From positions 5,117 through 69,116 of the forward strand of contig NZ_JOHR01000027.1 of the NCBI RefSeq assembly GCF_000719775.1: a stretch of 64,000 nucleotides of DNA, given 5' to 3'. This document shows positions 45,870-54,380 of the stretch, piece by piece; position 1 is the stretch's first letter, and each line of letters begins with the position of its first letter. The notes below the pieces were generated by a model. That model did no database searches and was not told the DNA's origin. It was given only the letters and a program-made list of their open reading frames with translations. Origin of the DNA: Streptomyces sp. NRRL F-5135. Lineage in GTDB: Bacteria; Actinomycetota; Actinomycetes; Streptomycetales; Streptomycetaceae. The translations under genes were made by a program, and so were the position numbers.

Positions 45870-45907
45870 ATTATGTAGTTGCCTAATAGATTTAGGCAAC
45901 TTAGCAT
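45870..45907. promoter_or_regulatory. TetR operator and divergent promoters
   Basis: Perfect inverted repeat GTTGCCTAA - 5 nt - TTAGGCAAC at 45878-45900. Each arm supplies a -35 TTGCCT. Plus strand: TTGCCT 45879-45884, 17-nt spacer, -10 TAGCAT 45902-45907. Minus strand: TTGCCT 45894-45899, 18-nt spacer, -10 CATAAT 45870-45875. Repressor bound here would block both directions. Confidence 0.85.
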
Positions 45908-45914
45908 CTCGTTT

Positions 45915-46406
45915 ATGAAGCCGCTGACTGAGCGCGAGATCCGCGCCGCGTTCGTGAACTGCACCAAGGGCGCGGCGAAGCGCCTCTCCGTCCCCCGGGA
46001 CCTGGCCGAGCGGCCCTGGGGCGACCTGGATTTCCTCGGCTGGCGCGACCCTCAGGCCCCTGACCGGGCCTATCTCGTCATCGAGCTGGAGGGCCGGCCG
46101 AAGGGGCTCACGCTCCGGTGCCCCGGTCCTTCCTCCTGGCAGATGCGGCGCAGCATGTGCACGATGTGCCTGACCACGCATGGCGGCGGGGTCTCCCTGA
46201 TGGTCGCGCCGAAGGCGGGCAAGGCCGGGCAACAGGGCAACTCGGTGGGCGCGTACATATGCGGCGACCTCGCCTGCTCGCTGTACGTGCGGGGCAAGCG
46301 GGACGCGGGGGCCGGCTCACGGCTGCACGAAACGATCACTCTGGAGGAGAAGATCGAGCGGACGGTGGTGAACGTGGCCGCGTTCGTGGCCAAGGTGACC
46401 GCGTGA
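45915..46406 (+). CDS. FBP-domain protein (FusB-like EF-G-binding family)
   Basis: 163 residues from ATG 45915. The N-terminal helix (KPLTEREIRAAFVNCTKGAA) and a C-terminal four-cysteine zinc-finger region (RSMCTMCLTTH ... AYICGDLACSLYVRGK) match the FBP/FusB-C family. FusB-type proteins bind elongation factor G and release it from fusidic-acid-stalled ribosomes; many actinobacterial members are uncharacterised. The -10 TAGCAT ends 7 nt before the ATG with no ribosome site, so the mRNA is predicted to be leaderless. It shares an operator with the TetR gene. Confidence 0.85.
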   Translation: MKPLTEREIRAAFVNCTKGAAKRLSVPRDLAERPWGDLDFLGWRDPQAPDRAYLVIELEGRPKGLTLRCPGPSSWQMRRSMCTMCLTTHGGGVSLMVAPKAGKAGQQGNSVGAYICGDLACSLYVRGKRDAGAGSRLHETITLEEKIERTVVNVAAFVAKVTA

Positions 46407-46407
46407 C

Positions 46408-46449
46408 GCGGATCGCGTGACGCTGATCGGGTGACGCTGATCGGGTGAC
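46408..46449. repeat. 15-nt tandem repeat after the FBP gene
   Basis: About three adjacent copies of GTGACGCTGATCGG(G), the first degenerate, just after the FBP stop; the gene's final GCGTGA begins the series. Confidence 0.65.
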
Positions 46450-46556
46450 CCCGGCCCCGGCCCCGGGGGGCCACGGATTTGCGGCCGAGGCCGGAGGCCG
46501 GAGCCTTCGAAGCCGGGCCAGGCCGGAGTTTGAGGCTCGGGAGACGAGGGCCGGGG

Positions 46557-46589
46557 ACCCTGCCTCGGGCCGGGGGCCCGAGGCAGGGT
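46557..46589. terminator. Bidirectional terminator
   Basis: Perfect 15-bp stem (ACCCTGCCTCGGGCC / GGCCCGAGGCAGGGT) with a 3-nt loop between the convergent FBP and VOC genes. Confidence 0.88.
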
Positions 46590-46592
46590 CCG

Positions 46593-46952
46593 TCAGTCGA
46601 CCGGTGCCACCCGGATCAGGTTGCCGTCCGGGTCCGCGACGACGAAGGTGCGGCCGAAGACCTCGTCGTGGGGTTCCCGCACGGTCGTGACACCCTGCTT
46701 CGTCCAGTCCTGGTACTGGCGGTCGATCCGTTCCGGGCCGCCGTCCAGAGTGACGCACAGCTCGCTGGTGCGCGGCGGAGTCAGGTCGTGCGAGGGCCTG
46801 CTCCACAGGGCGAGTTGAACGCCTCCGGCGAGTTCGAACGCGACGAAGCCGGGCGTTTCGAAGCTCGGCCGCATGTCGAACAGCTCCGAGTAGAAGCGCG
46901 CGGACGCCGGTGCGTCGGAGACGTGGACGATGAACATGTTCGGGACTGCCAT
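46593..46952 (-). CDS. VOC-family (glyoxalase-fold) protein
   Basis: 119 residues from ATG 46952, with GGGAG 8 nt upstream. A full two-module VOC fold: FIVHVSDAPASARFYSELFD near the start and the closing FVVADPDGNLIRVAPVD. VOC proteins include glyoxalases, dioxygenases and antibiotic-binding proteins; this one is too general to assign. It is divergent from the WYL regulator, which may control it. Confidence 0.85.
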   Translation of the reverse strand: MAVPNMFIVHVSDAPASARFYSELFDMRPSFETPGFVAFELAGGVQLALWSRPSHDLTPPRTSELCVTLDGGPERIDRQYQDWTKQGVTTVREPHDEVFGRTFVVADPDGNLIRVAPVD

Positions 46953-47102
46953 GAGCGGTCTCCCTCAGTCGGTCTTTCGCGAGTCGGTCGTCGCGAGTCG
47001 GTCTTTCCGGGGGCCCGGTCGGCTGACCCGGGTGGCCCGGTTCTGAGGAGCCTGGCTGCCATACATGACGGATCCCGTCGTGTTTGCTGAGATTCTGGTG
47101 TC

Positions 47103-48077
47103 GTGACGCCAGATCGGTTCTTCGCCCTCTTGCTGGCACTCCAGACGCGGGAGGCAATCACCACCGGTGACCTCGCCGGCCGGGTCGGGGTCTCGGTGCG
47201 CACCGTGCTGAGAGACCTGCGCTGGCTGCAGGAGGCGGGCTTTCCGGTCCTCGTCGAGCGGGGCCGCTGGGGCGGAGTGAGGCTGTTGCCCGGTGGTGCG
47301 CTCGACACGTCGCGGCTCACCCCGGCCGAGCGGGACCACCTCGCGCTCGACGGGCTCGACGACGACCAGCGCCGTCAGCTGGGGGCCGGCCCCGACAGCC
47401 GCCGAGCCCGCGAGAAGGTCGCGGTGCGTCGACAGCCGGCGGCATCCCCGCTGCCGCTCAGTGCCGTCGTCACGACCGACAACAGGCCGTGGTTCGGGCC
47501 GGACACCCGGGGAACCGATCCGAGTGCCATCGTCGGTGACGTGCGCCGGGGCGTGCGGCTGCGCATCCGCTACCGACGGTCCGAGGACGTCGAACCGGCC
47601 TGGCGCGTGGTCGACCCCTACGGACTGCTGGCCAAAGCGGGCCGGTGGTACCTGGTCGCCGACTGCGCGAGCGTCCCTCGGCTGTACTCGCTCGAACGGC
47701 TTGCCGACTGGCGGCCGACGCGAGTCCCCCGACGATTGCGGCCCGGGACCACCCTCACCGAGGTGGCGGCGCAACTCACGTCGAGCTGGGAGACGATCGA
47801 GGCCCTCCAGGTGCACGCGGTGCTCGAAGCCCGCTTGCTCGACCGGGCCCGGCGCATCCTCGGCTCCCGCCTGACCGTCCGGGGCCCGCGATCCGAAGGG
47901 GGAGACAAGGTCCCCGTCGTTGGGCGAGACGAGGTCCCCGTCACGGTGGCGTGCCGAGAGCTCGAGGACGTACGCCAGCTCCTGCAATTCGCGGACGGCC
48001 TCACCGTGACCGATCCCCCCGAAGCCCGCGACCGGATGCGCGAACTCGCGACGCGGACCCTCTACCGGTACGCGTAG
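47103..48077 (+). CDS. WYL-domain (YafY-type) transcriptional regulator
   Basis: 324 residues from GTG 47103. N-terminal winged helix (FALLLALQTREAITTGDLAG and GVSVRTVLRDLRWLQEAGFP), then a WYL domain (about 155-235: VRLRIRYRRSEDV and WRVVDPYGLLAKAGRWYLVA) and a WCX-like C-terminus. WYL domains sense small ligands or nucleic acid. No good ribosome site is visible. The divergent VOC gene is the most likely target. The gap of 150 nt holds GAGTCGGTC iterations (46965-47005). Confidence 0.88.
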   Translation: MTPDRFFALLLALQTREAITTGDLAGRVGVSVRTVLRDLRWLQEAGFPVLVERGRWGGVRLLPGGALDTSRLTPAERDHLALDGLDDDQRRQLGAGPDSRRAREKVAVRRQPAASPLPLSAVVTTDNRPWFGPDTRGTDPSAIVGDVRRGVRLRIRYRRSEDVEPAWRVVDPYGLLAKAGRWYLVADCASVPRLYSLERLADWRPTRVPRRLRPGTTLTEVAAQLTSSWETIEALQVHAVLEARLLDRARRILGSRLTVRGPRSEGGDKVPVVGRDEVPVTVACRELEDVRQLLQFADGLTVTDPPEARDRMRELATRTLYRYA

Positions 48078-48186
48078 GGCGGGCGAGCCCGCCGTCGCCC
48101 CCGTACGCCGAGTAGGGGCTGACGCGGCCCGTCACAGCCGCCCCTAGGGTGTTCGTCGTCGAAGTACCGGTTGGACCGGAGGTGTC

Positions 48187-48564
48187 ATGCCCCTGCAAAT
48201 GAAATTGAGCGCGGTCACACTCGACTGCCCTGACCCGCCGGCTTTGGCGGCGTTCTATCAGCAAGCCACCGGCCTCGAGCCGCACCCGGAGTCGAACGCC
48301 GACTTCGCCGGTCTCAGCCGTGAGGACGGACTCGGACTCTTCCTCGGCTTTCAACGGGTCGCCGACCACCGGGCTCCGAGCTGGCCCGGCCAGACCGTTC
48401 CCCAGCAGCTTCATCTCTGCTTCAAGGTCGAGGAGGGTTTGGACGACGCCGAGGCCCGCCTGCTGGAACTGGGCGCGGGCAAGCCGGATCACCAGCCGAA
48501 CGAGGACAGGTGGCGGGTCCTCACCGACCCGGCCGGACATCCCTTCTGCATCGTCCGTGGCTGA
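48187..48564 (+). CDS. VOC-family protein
   Basis: 125 residues; ATG 48187 follows GGAGG by 4 nt. VOC fold with LSAVTLDCPDPPALAAFYQQ at the start and VLTDPAGHPFCIVRG at the end, the latter typical of small glyoxalase-like subfamilies. Function unknown. It is the second VOC gene in 1.6 kb but is only distantly similar to the other. Confidence 0.85.
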   Translation: MPLQMKLSAVTLDCPDPPALAAFYQQATGLEPHPESNADFAGLSREDGLGLFLGFQRVADHRAPSWPGQTVPQQLHLCFKVEEGLDDAEARLLELGAGKPDHQPNEDRWRVLTDPAGHPFCIVRG

Positions 48565-48637
48565 ACGAGGGATTCAGGGGGCGGGAGTCACCGATGTCCT
48601 GCGTCGCGTGTTCGTTCCGCGCGCGTTCGCCGGCTCG

Positions 48638-49519
48638 TCAACCGGCTTCCGGTGCCGTGTTTGAGAAGTCGTACGCCGCCCAGTCGGCGAGCGGGCGATA
48701 GCCGAGGCGTTGGTAGAGGGCGTTGCTGGTGGGGTTGGACCGGTCGGCGAACAGCACGACCTCCTTCGCGCCCGCGGCCAGCGCGGCCCGGCTCACCTCC
48801 GCCGACACGGCGCCCGCGTAGCCGCGACCGCGCAGGTGGGCGGGGGTGTAGACGATGTCGACCTGGACCTGGCCGCCGATCACGGGGTTCATGCCCGCGA
48901 TGGAGACGGGGGTGCCGTCCGGCGTCTCCCAGAGCGTGTAGCGCTTGTCGGCGTACCGCGTGTCCGCCCACGAGTCGGCGTCGATGGTGACGTCTTCCCC
49001 GACAGCCCTGGCGAACTCGCCGCACCAGTACATGACTTGCTCGAGGTCCTGTTCGCCCAGGACGCGGCTCCGGCCCGCCGGCAGCGGGTCCGGCGGGGTG
49101 AGCGTGCCGAGGCGGTACAGCCGGACCTGCGTATCGCGGAGTTTCGGCGTCGCGCCGGTGCGGCGCTGCCAGGCCTCGGCGAAAGCGGTGGCGGTGTCGT
49201 GGTCCGCGCTGACGGAGGGGAGGGGGTGCCCGAGGGCGGACAGACGGGCGGCGAGGGTGTCGGCCTGTTCGGGCGTGAGCGGGGTGGGGCTCAGGCCACG
49301 GGGCGGGAGGAGGTAGAAGACGGCGTGAACCTCGCCCGCCCGCTCCAGCACGCCGAAGACGGGGGCCTCGAAGCCGAACGCGGCCGCCCCGCGCGTTCGC
49401 AGTCTCTCGGTCCACGTCAGCGGCATGACGTGCAGGCCGGGGCGCGAGCGCAGGAAATCTCCGGCCCGGTCGAGGAAGTCGTCGACGTCTTCGGTGAGGT
49501 GCCAGTCGTCTGGTCGCAT
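48638..49519 (-). CDS. GNAT acetyltransferase, two-domain
   Basis: 293 residues. A divergent N-terminal half and a C-terminal GNAT domain (about 145-290) with the acetyl-CoA loop VYTPAHLRGRGYAGAVSAEV and the closing SNALYQRLGYRPLADWAAYDF-type end (YQRLGYRPL). Substrate unknown. It faces the VOC gene. Confidence 0.85.
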   Translation of the reverse strand: MRPDDWHLTEDVDDFLDRAGDFLRSRPGLHVMPLTWTERLRTRGAAAFGFEAPVFGVLERAGEVHAVFYLLPPRGLSPTPLTPEQADTLAARLSALGHPLPSVSADHDTATAFAEAWQRRTGATPKLRDTQVRLYRLGTLTPPDPLPAGRSRVLGEQDLEQVMYWCGEFARAVGEDVTIDADSWADTRYADKRYTLWETPDGTPVSIAGMNPVIGGQVQVDIVYTPAHLRGRGYAGAVSAEVSRAALAAGAKEVVLFADRSNPTSNALYQRLGYRPLADWAAYDFSNTAPEAG

Positions 49520-49725
49520 GTCACATGGTCCCCCATGCCACGAGTGCGCCCCGTGCTTTTCCGCCAGGGCGAGGCCGCGGAGCCGTAGGCCGCGGTCCCG
49601 CGGCTCCGCGGGACCTCCTCACGTTGTCCGGGTCTCCACTCAGGACGGCGGACCATAGCGGGCGGCGATCGCGACGACGGCGCGCGTCCTTCATCGAGTC
49701 GCATCACCTCGGGGGCTGCCCCAAA

Positions 49726-49755
49726 AACTATTGCAAGCGTTCGCTTGCAATAGTT
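49726..49755. promoter_or_regulatory. 30-bp palindrome upstream of the XRE gene
   Basis: Perfect 14-bp arms (AACTATTGCAAGCG / CGCTTGCAATAGTT) with a 2-nt centre, 25 nt before the XRE start. It is AT-rich against its surroundings and probably the XRE operator; a hairpin RNA is the alternative. A nearby GC-rich inverted block at 49571-49615 may be the GNAT/XRE region's own hairpin. Confidence 0.8.
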
Positions 49756-49779
49756 AGCAAGCTGGCGCACCATGGGGCC

Positions 49780-50319
49780 ATGGCATCACTCAACGTCGGC
49801 AACCTCGGCGAGTACCTGCGCGAGCAGCGGCGCACCGCGCAGTTGTCGTTGCGGCAGCTCGCCGATGCGGCCGGGGTGTCCAATCCGTATCTCAGCCAGA
49901 TCGAGCGCGGCCTGCGCAAGCCGAGCGCGGACATCCTCCAGCAGCTGGCCAAGGCGCTGCGGATCTCCGCCGAGACGCTGTACGTGCAGGCCGGGATCCT
50001 GGACGAGCGGGAGCGGGAGGAGCTGGAGACGCGGGCCGTCATCCTCGCCGACCCCTCCATCAACGAGCGGCAGAAGCAGGTGCTGCTCCAGATCTACGAC
50101 TCCTTCCGCAAGGAGAACGCGTCGGCCGCGGACGGCACCGCCGACGGTGCCGCGCCGGCCCCCGGCGGGGGCGTGCGAGCGGAAGGCCGTACGGAGGACG
50201 CCGCGGCCGCGGAACCCTCGGCCGGTGCCACGGAACCCGTCGCCAGTGCGGACGGCGACGGGGGCCGGGCGGCCGGCGGGCGGGCCGGCGACGGTGCCGC
50301 CACCCCACCCTCACTCTGA
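49780..50319 (+). CDS. XRE-family transcriptional regulator
   Basis: 179 residues from ATG 49780. A clean helix-turn-helix (about 8-65): LGEYLREQRRTAQLSLRQLA, GVSNPYLSQIERGLRKPSAD and ILQQLAKALRISAETLYVQA. A charged helical region follows (to about 110), then a low-complexity Ala/Gly tail. No ribosome site is obvious. The HbhA-like gene starts 21 nt after its stop, so the two are one operon. Confidence 0.88.
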   Translation: MASLNVGNLGEYLREQRRTAQLSLRQLADAAGVSNPYLSQIERGLRKPSADILQQLAKALRISAETLYVQAGILDEREREELETRAVILADPSINERQKQVLLQIYDSFRKENASAADGTADGAAPAPGGGVRAEGRTEDAAAAEPSAGATEPVASADGDGGRAAGGRAGDGAATPPSL

Positions 50320-50340
50320 AATCCAGGAGGACCCACAGTC

Positions 50341-50952
50341 ATGGCCATCACCGATGACCTGCGCAAGAGTCTCACCGACCCGAAGCCGCTCTACTTCGCG
50401 GCCGGCGCCGCCGACCTCGTCGTCGAGCAGGCCAAGAAGGTGCCCGAGCTGATCGAGCAGCTGCGGGTCGAGGCGCCGTCGCGCATCGAGGCCGTACGGA
50501 ACTCGGACCCCAAGGCCGTCCAGGACCGGGTCGCCGGTCAGGCCAAGGAGGCTCAGGCGACCGTGCAGGCCAAGTTCAACGAGGTGATCGGGGTGCTGGA
50601 CACCGATCTGAAGAAGCTGGGCGAGACCGCCCAGCACGTCGCGCTGCGCGGTGTGGGCGTGGCCGCCGAGTACGCGGTCAAGGCCCGGGAGACGTACGAG
50701 AAGGTCGCCGAGCGCGGCGAGCAGACCGTACGGTCCTGGCGCGGTGAGGCCGCCGACGAGATCACCGAGATCGCCGTCGCCGTCGAGCCCGAGACCTCCG
50801 CGAAGCCGGAGCCCGCCAAGCCGGAGGCCGTGAAGACCGAGCCCGTGAAGACCGAGCCCGCGACGGGCGCCGCCAAGCCGGCGACCGCCAAGAAGCCCGC
50901 CGCGCGCAAGAGCACGGCGAAGAAGAGCACCCCGCCGTCCTCCGCCACGTAA
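50341..50952 (+). CDS. Heparin-binding haemagglutinin-like (HbhA) protein
   Basis: 203 residues; ATG 50341 follows AGGAGG by 10 nt. A long helical coiled-coil body (about 1-145) and a Lys/Ala/Pro-rich C-terminus (KPATAKKPAARKSTAKKST), the layout of mycobacterial HbhA. In Streptomyces such proteins are cytoplasmic or surface-associated and of uncertain role; the Lys-rich tail can bind polyanions. In-frame 18-nt repeats give EPVKTEP twice. Confidence 0.82.
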   Translation: MAITDDLRKSLTDPKPLYFAAGAADLVVEQAKKVPELIEQLRVEAPSRIEAVRNSDPKAVQDRVAGQAKEAQATVQAKFNEVIGVLDTDLKKLGETAQHVALRGVGVAAEYAVKARETYEKVAERGEQTVRSWRGEAADEITEIAVAVEPETSAKPEPAKPEAVKTEPVKTEPATGAAKPATAKKPAARKSTAKKSTPPSSAT

Positions 50953-51029
50953 CGGTGGCGCGGGCGCCCCGGCCGGTCCGGGGAACCGGGCGCGCGCGGG
51001 CGCGCGAATCACGCGGCAGTCAGGACGGC

Positions 51030-51043
51030 GATCACGCGTGATC
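51030..51043. repeat. Palindrome GATCACGCGTGATC with nearby partial copies
   Basis: A perfect 14-bp palindrome; GGATCACGCG recurs at about 51054 and CACGCG at 51072. It lies between the HbhA-like and DUF2516 genes and could be an operator. Confidence 0.5.
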
Positions 51044-51197
51044 CGTGAGAAAGGGATCACGCGCCGGTGGTCACGCGCGGGGAATACGCGGGTAGGAACA
51101 GCTCGGGCCGGGCACCACAGCGGTGTCCGGCCCGTTCTTCGGTTACCTTTGCGGTCGGTCCGCTAGGCGTTTCATCCATTTTTAGGCGGTGCTCAGT

Positions 51198-51539
51198 ATG
51201 TTGCTCTCGGCGTTCGGATCGTTCCTGTGGCTGCTCAACCTGGCCATGCTCGTCCTCGCCGTCGTCGCGCTGTTCCTCTCGGCGATCGCCCGTGACGACG
51301 CGTACCGGGCCGCGGACAAGCAGACCAAGACGTTCTGGCTGATCATCCTGGGGGTCACGGTCGCGGTGAACCTCCTGGTGCCGATGCTCTTCCTCCAGAT
51401 CGCCGGGCTGGTCGCGACGATCGTCTTCTTCGTCGACGTGCGGCCCGCGATCCAGCAGGTGTCCGGCGGCGGTGGCCGGGGGCGCCGGGGCGGTTCCAGC
51501 AGCGACGGCCCTTACGGACCGTACAACGGCGGACGCTGA
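51198..51539 (+). CDS. DUF2516 membrane protein
   Basis: 113 residues from ATG 51198. Three hydrophobic helices (about 5-27, 46-64, 66-82) and a Gly/Arg-rich tail, characteristic of DUF2516. Conserved in actinobacteria near XRE-HbhA genes; function unknown. Confidence 0.85.
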   Translation: MLLSAFGSFLWLLNLAMLVLAVVALFLSAIARDDAYRAADKQTKTFWLIILGVTVAVNLLVPMLFLQIAGLVATIVFFVDVRPAIQQVSGGGGRGRRGGSSSDGPYGPYNGGR

Positions 51540-51723
51540 CTGTACGGGCGGGCGCCGCCCCGGCCCCGGCACGCGTGGCGGCCCCCCCCCGGCACGCTTG
51601 TCGGTCTCGCCCCCGGCGCGCGTGTCGGTCTCGTGGTGTACGTGGCGACCCCGTACGGGGACGGGCGGCGGCCCCGTACCGGTGCGGGCGCCGACGCCCC
51701 TCGGGCCCGGTGGCCCGTACCGC

Positions 51724-53094
51724 TCAGACCCCGCTGCCCCGCCCCAGCAACAGCACCGCCACGTCGTCGTTCAGCTCGCCGCCGTTCAGCTCCTGCGCCT
51801 GCGTGACCGCCGCCTCCAGCAGGTCGTCGCCGCTCAGGCCCTCCGCCAGCCGACCGTTGATCATGTCGAGCATGCCCTCCTGGCCGAGCCGTTCGGAGGC
51901 GCCGGGGCCGGTCCGGCCCTCGATCAGGCCGTCCGTGTACATCATCAGGCCCCACGCGCCGCCCAGCTCGACGTGGCGGCGCGGCCACCGGGCGCGCGAC
52001 ACCAGCCCCAGCGCCGGGCCGCCCTCCTCGTTCGGGATCAGCTGTTTGGCCCGGCCCCGGTGGGTGACCAGCGGTGACGGATGGCCGGCCAGGCAGATCC
52101 CGGCCCGCCGGCCGTCCGGTGCGATGTCGACCGTGCAGAGCGTCGCGAAGATCTCCTCGCTCTCCCGCTCGTGCTCCAGCACCTGCTGGAGCGTGGAGAG
52201 CAGTTGATCACCGCAGAGCCCCGCGAGCGTCAGCGCGCGCCAGGCGATCCGCAGTTCCACGCCCAGCGCGGCCTCGTCGGGGCCATGGCCGGAGACGTCG
52301 CCGATCATGGCGTGAACCGTACCGTCGGGCGTACGGACCGTGTCGTAGAAGTCACCCCCGAGCAGCGCCCGCGAGCGGCCCGGCCGGTAGCGGGCCGCGA
52401 ACCGCAGGTCCGAGCCCTGGAGCAGGGGCGTGGGCAGCAGCCCGCGCTCCAGCCGGGCGTTCTCTTGGGCGCGCAGCCGGGACTCGGTGAGCTGCCGCTG
52501 TGCCACGTCCGCGCGCTTGCGCTCGACGGCGTACTGGATCGCCCTGCTCAGCAGCCGCACGTCCAGTTCGTCGCGGAACAGGTAGTCCTGTGCCCCGACC
52601 CGTACGGCCGCCGCCCCGCGCTCCGCGTCGCCCTCGGCCGCCAGGGCGAGGACGGCGTGGCGCGGCGCGAGCCGCAGGACGTGCTTGAGAGGGGCGAGCT
52701 CGTCACCGTCGTCCGCGCCCGGCAGGCCCAGGTCCACGAGGACGCAGTGGATGTCGTCCGTGAGCAGCCGCTCGGCCTCGGTGAGGTTGCGCGCGGTACG
52801 GATGCGGACACGGGTGCCCGCCGTCTCGGGCAGCTCCGAGGCGGTGAACGTGGCCGACGGGTCCTCGTCGATCACGAGGACGATCAGATCGCCGCCCTTC
52901 GCGGGCGTCGCGGTGGCCGGCGGGGTCACGGCCGACGGCGCGGCCGGTCCGGCCGGTCCGGTGGATACGGCTGCACCGTTCGGTCCGGTAGCGCCGGTCG
53001 CTCCGGCGGGGCCGGTCGGCCTGGTCGGCTCCGGGGAGCCGGTGCAGTCTGTGGGGCTTGTGCGCTGCCGCGGTACGGGTACAGGCACGTGCAT
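51724..53094 (-). CDS. Receiver-PP2C (RsbU/SpoIIE-type) phosphatase
   Basis: 456 residues from ATG 53094. A low-complexity start (collagen-like TGPAGATGATGPNG) precedes a receiver domain (about 68-185: LVIDEDPSA, phospho-acceptor Asp in CVLVDLGLPG), then a short coiled coil and a PP2C/SpoIIE phosphatase (about 225-455: GGDFYDTV, GDVSGHGPDEA, LNDDVAVLLL). Such proteins dephosphorylate anti-anti-sigma factors. The usual receiver Lys near QDYLFRDE is Arg or shifted, so the receiver may not be a standard phosphorylation switch. Confidence 0.88.
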   Translation of the reverse strand: MHVPVPVPRQRTSPTDCTGSPEPTRPTGPAGATGATGPNGAAVSTGPAGPAAPSAVTPPATATPAKGGDLIVLVIDEDPSATFTASELPETAGTRVRIRTARNLTEAERLLTDDIHCVLVDLGLPGADDGDELAPLKHVLRLAPRHAVLALAAEGDAERGAAAVRVGAQDYLFRDELDVRLLSRAIQYAVERKRADVAQRQLTESRLRAQENARLERGLLPTPLLQGSDLRFAARYRPGRSRALLGGDFYDTVRTPDGTVHAMIGDVSGHGPDEAALGVELRIAWRALTLAGLCGDQLLSTLQQVLEHERESEEIFATLCTVDIAPDGRRAGICLAGHPSPLVTHRGRAKQLIPNEEGGPALGLVSRARWPRRHVELGGAWGLMMYTDGLIEGRTGPGASERLGQEGMLDMINGRLAEGLSGDDLLEAAVTQAQELNGGELNDDVAVLLLGRGSGV

Positions 53095-53423
53095 CGGTCT
53101 GGGTTTCCTTCCCTCCCCCCGAGGGCACGGTGGAGCGACGATCGACGCACCACCAGACGGGGACCATAGCGTCAGCGGCGGTTCAAGTGGAATGCCATGG
53201 CGATGACGAGCCATCGTCATATGCCGCATCAGCCCCCGCATATGGCGTTTTTCGGGCACTGCCGGCCATGACAAACATCACGTACGAGGGAACTTCGTAC
53301 TGCGCCGGCCATGGGCTGCGTCACACCTCGGTGTGTGGCGCGCGTGCTCTGCGGTGAGCAGCCCCGCAGTTCTCCCTCAACACGCGACACCCGCTGCCTC
53401 ATCCGTTACTCCGGTCACTCTCG
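53095..53423. other. Intergenic region upstream of the receiver-PP2C gene
   Basis: 329 nt, no gene. Contains an interrupted palindrome CATATGC - 13 nt - GCATATG (53218-53244) and GTACGA - 7 nt - TCGTAC (53282-53299), either of which could be a regulatory site for the phosphatase gene. Confidence 0.45.
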
Positions 53424-54185
53424 TCACAGCGCGTCCGCCCGCCTGCGGATCAGCGCGTCCACCCCGTCCAGCACGCACTCCAGGCCGAAGGTGAAGTCCT
53501 GGGCAGGGCTGTCGGGTTGGAACATGATGTCCGAGTCCAGTACGCGGGCGACCGAGGGGTAGCGGACCGGGTCCGCGAGGCGGCGGAGCGTGGTGGTGTA
53601 GTTGGTCATGACCTGATGCGCCGACGCGCCGCTCGCCGTGATCGCGGTCTCCAGGTCGGCCGACAGCATCGCCTCGTGCCGTACGAAACTGTTGACCAGC
53701 AGGATCACCGACAGTCTGGTGCCGTCGTCCAGGCCGGTACCGTCCAGGGCTGTTATGCCCTGTTCCCACCACGCGACCGTGTTGGGTGTCGCGGGCGGGC
53801 CCGTGACGGGGATGTGGACCGACCACAGGTGGCGGTGGTACGCCTCCCGTTGCGCCCATGCCCACCGGCTCAGGGCCTCGCGCCACCCCGTGCCCGGCGC
53901 CGGCGGGTCCGGGGGTGCGCCGATGGCGGCCTCCTGCATCAGGAGGTACAGCTCGTCCTTGGCGCCGACGTACCGGTAGAGCGACATGGTCGAGGCGCCC
54001 AGTTCCTTGGCGACCCGTCCCATCGAGACCGCGCCCAGGCCCTCCGCAGCCGCGACGGCGACCGCCGCTTCGACGATCTTCTCCAGGCTGAGGCCCGGCT
54101 TCGGGCCCTTTCCCGGGCGTTCGCGCAGTCCCCAGGCGGCCTCGATGCCCGCGGGCAGCCCCGCGTCACCGTTCTTGCCCGTCAT
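53424..54185 (-). CDS. TetR-family repressor with TetR_C-type ligand domain
   Basis: 253 residues from ATG 54185. Helix-turn-helix at about 30-80 (LGAVSMGRVAKELGASTMSL YRYVGAKDELYLLM, quoted as two pieces) and a ligand domain with TVAWWEQGITAL. This is the TetR subgroup usually divergent from DrrAB-type exporters. The 54288-54302 inverted repeat in the shared 195-nt gap is the likely operator. Confidence 0.88.
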   Translation of the reverse strand: MTGKNGDAGLPAGIEAAWGLRERPGKGPKPGLSLEKIVEAAVAVAAAEGLGAVSMGRVAKELGASTMSLYRYVGAKDELYLLMQEAAIGAPPDPPAPGTGWREALSRWAWAQREAYHRHLWSVHIPVTGPPATPNTVAWWEQGITALDGTGLDDGTRLSVILLVNSFVRHEAMLSADLETAITASGASAHQVMTNYTTTLRRLADPVRYPSVARVLDSDIMFQPDSPAQDFTFGLECVLDGVDALIRRRADAL

Positions 54186-54287
54186 CGCGTCATCGCCCCG
54201 CTCCTCTCGACGCCTGTGTTCCGAACCGTGCTCCACAGCCGCGCTTGCCCGGTCTCACCTGTCTTGCTTGACGCTCATCCTATTAAT

Positions 54288-54302
54288 GCGTAAGCCTTAC
54301 GC
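54288..54302. promoter_or_regulatory. Operator between TetR and the ABC exporter
   Basis: Perfect inverted repeat GCGTAAG - C - CTTACGC. On the minus strand a TAGGAT -10 (54277-54282) is adjacent; I could not fix a matching -35 for either direction. Confidence 0.75.
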
Positions 54303-54380
54303 TGTAGCGCGTATGGGATACGCAGTAGTCGTGCGCCGTGCTGTCGCGCTGCGTACGACGGCACGGCATAAGGAGGGGGC

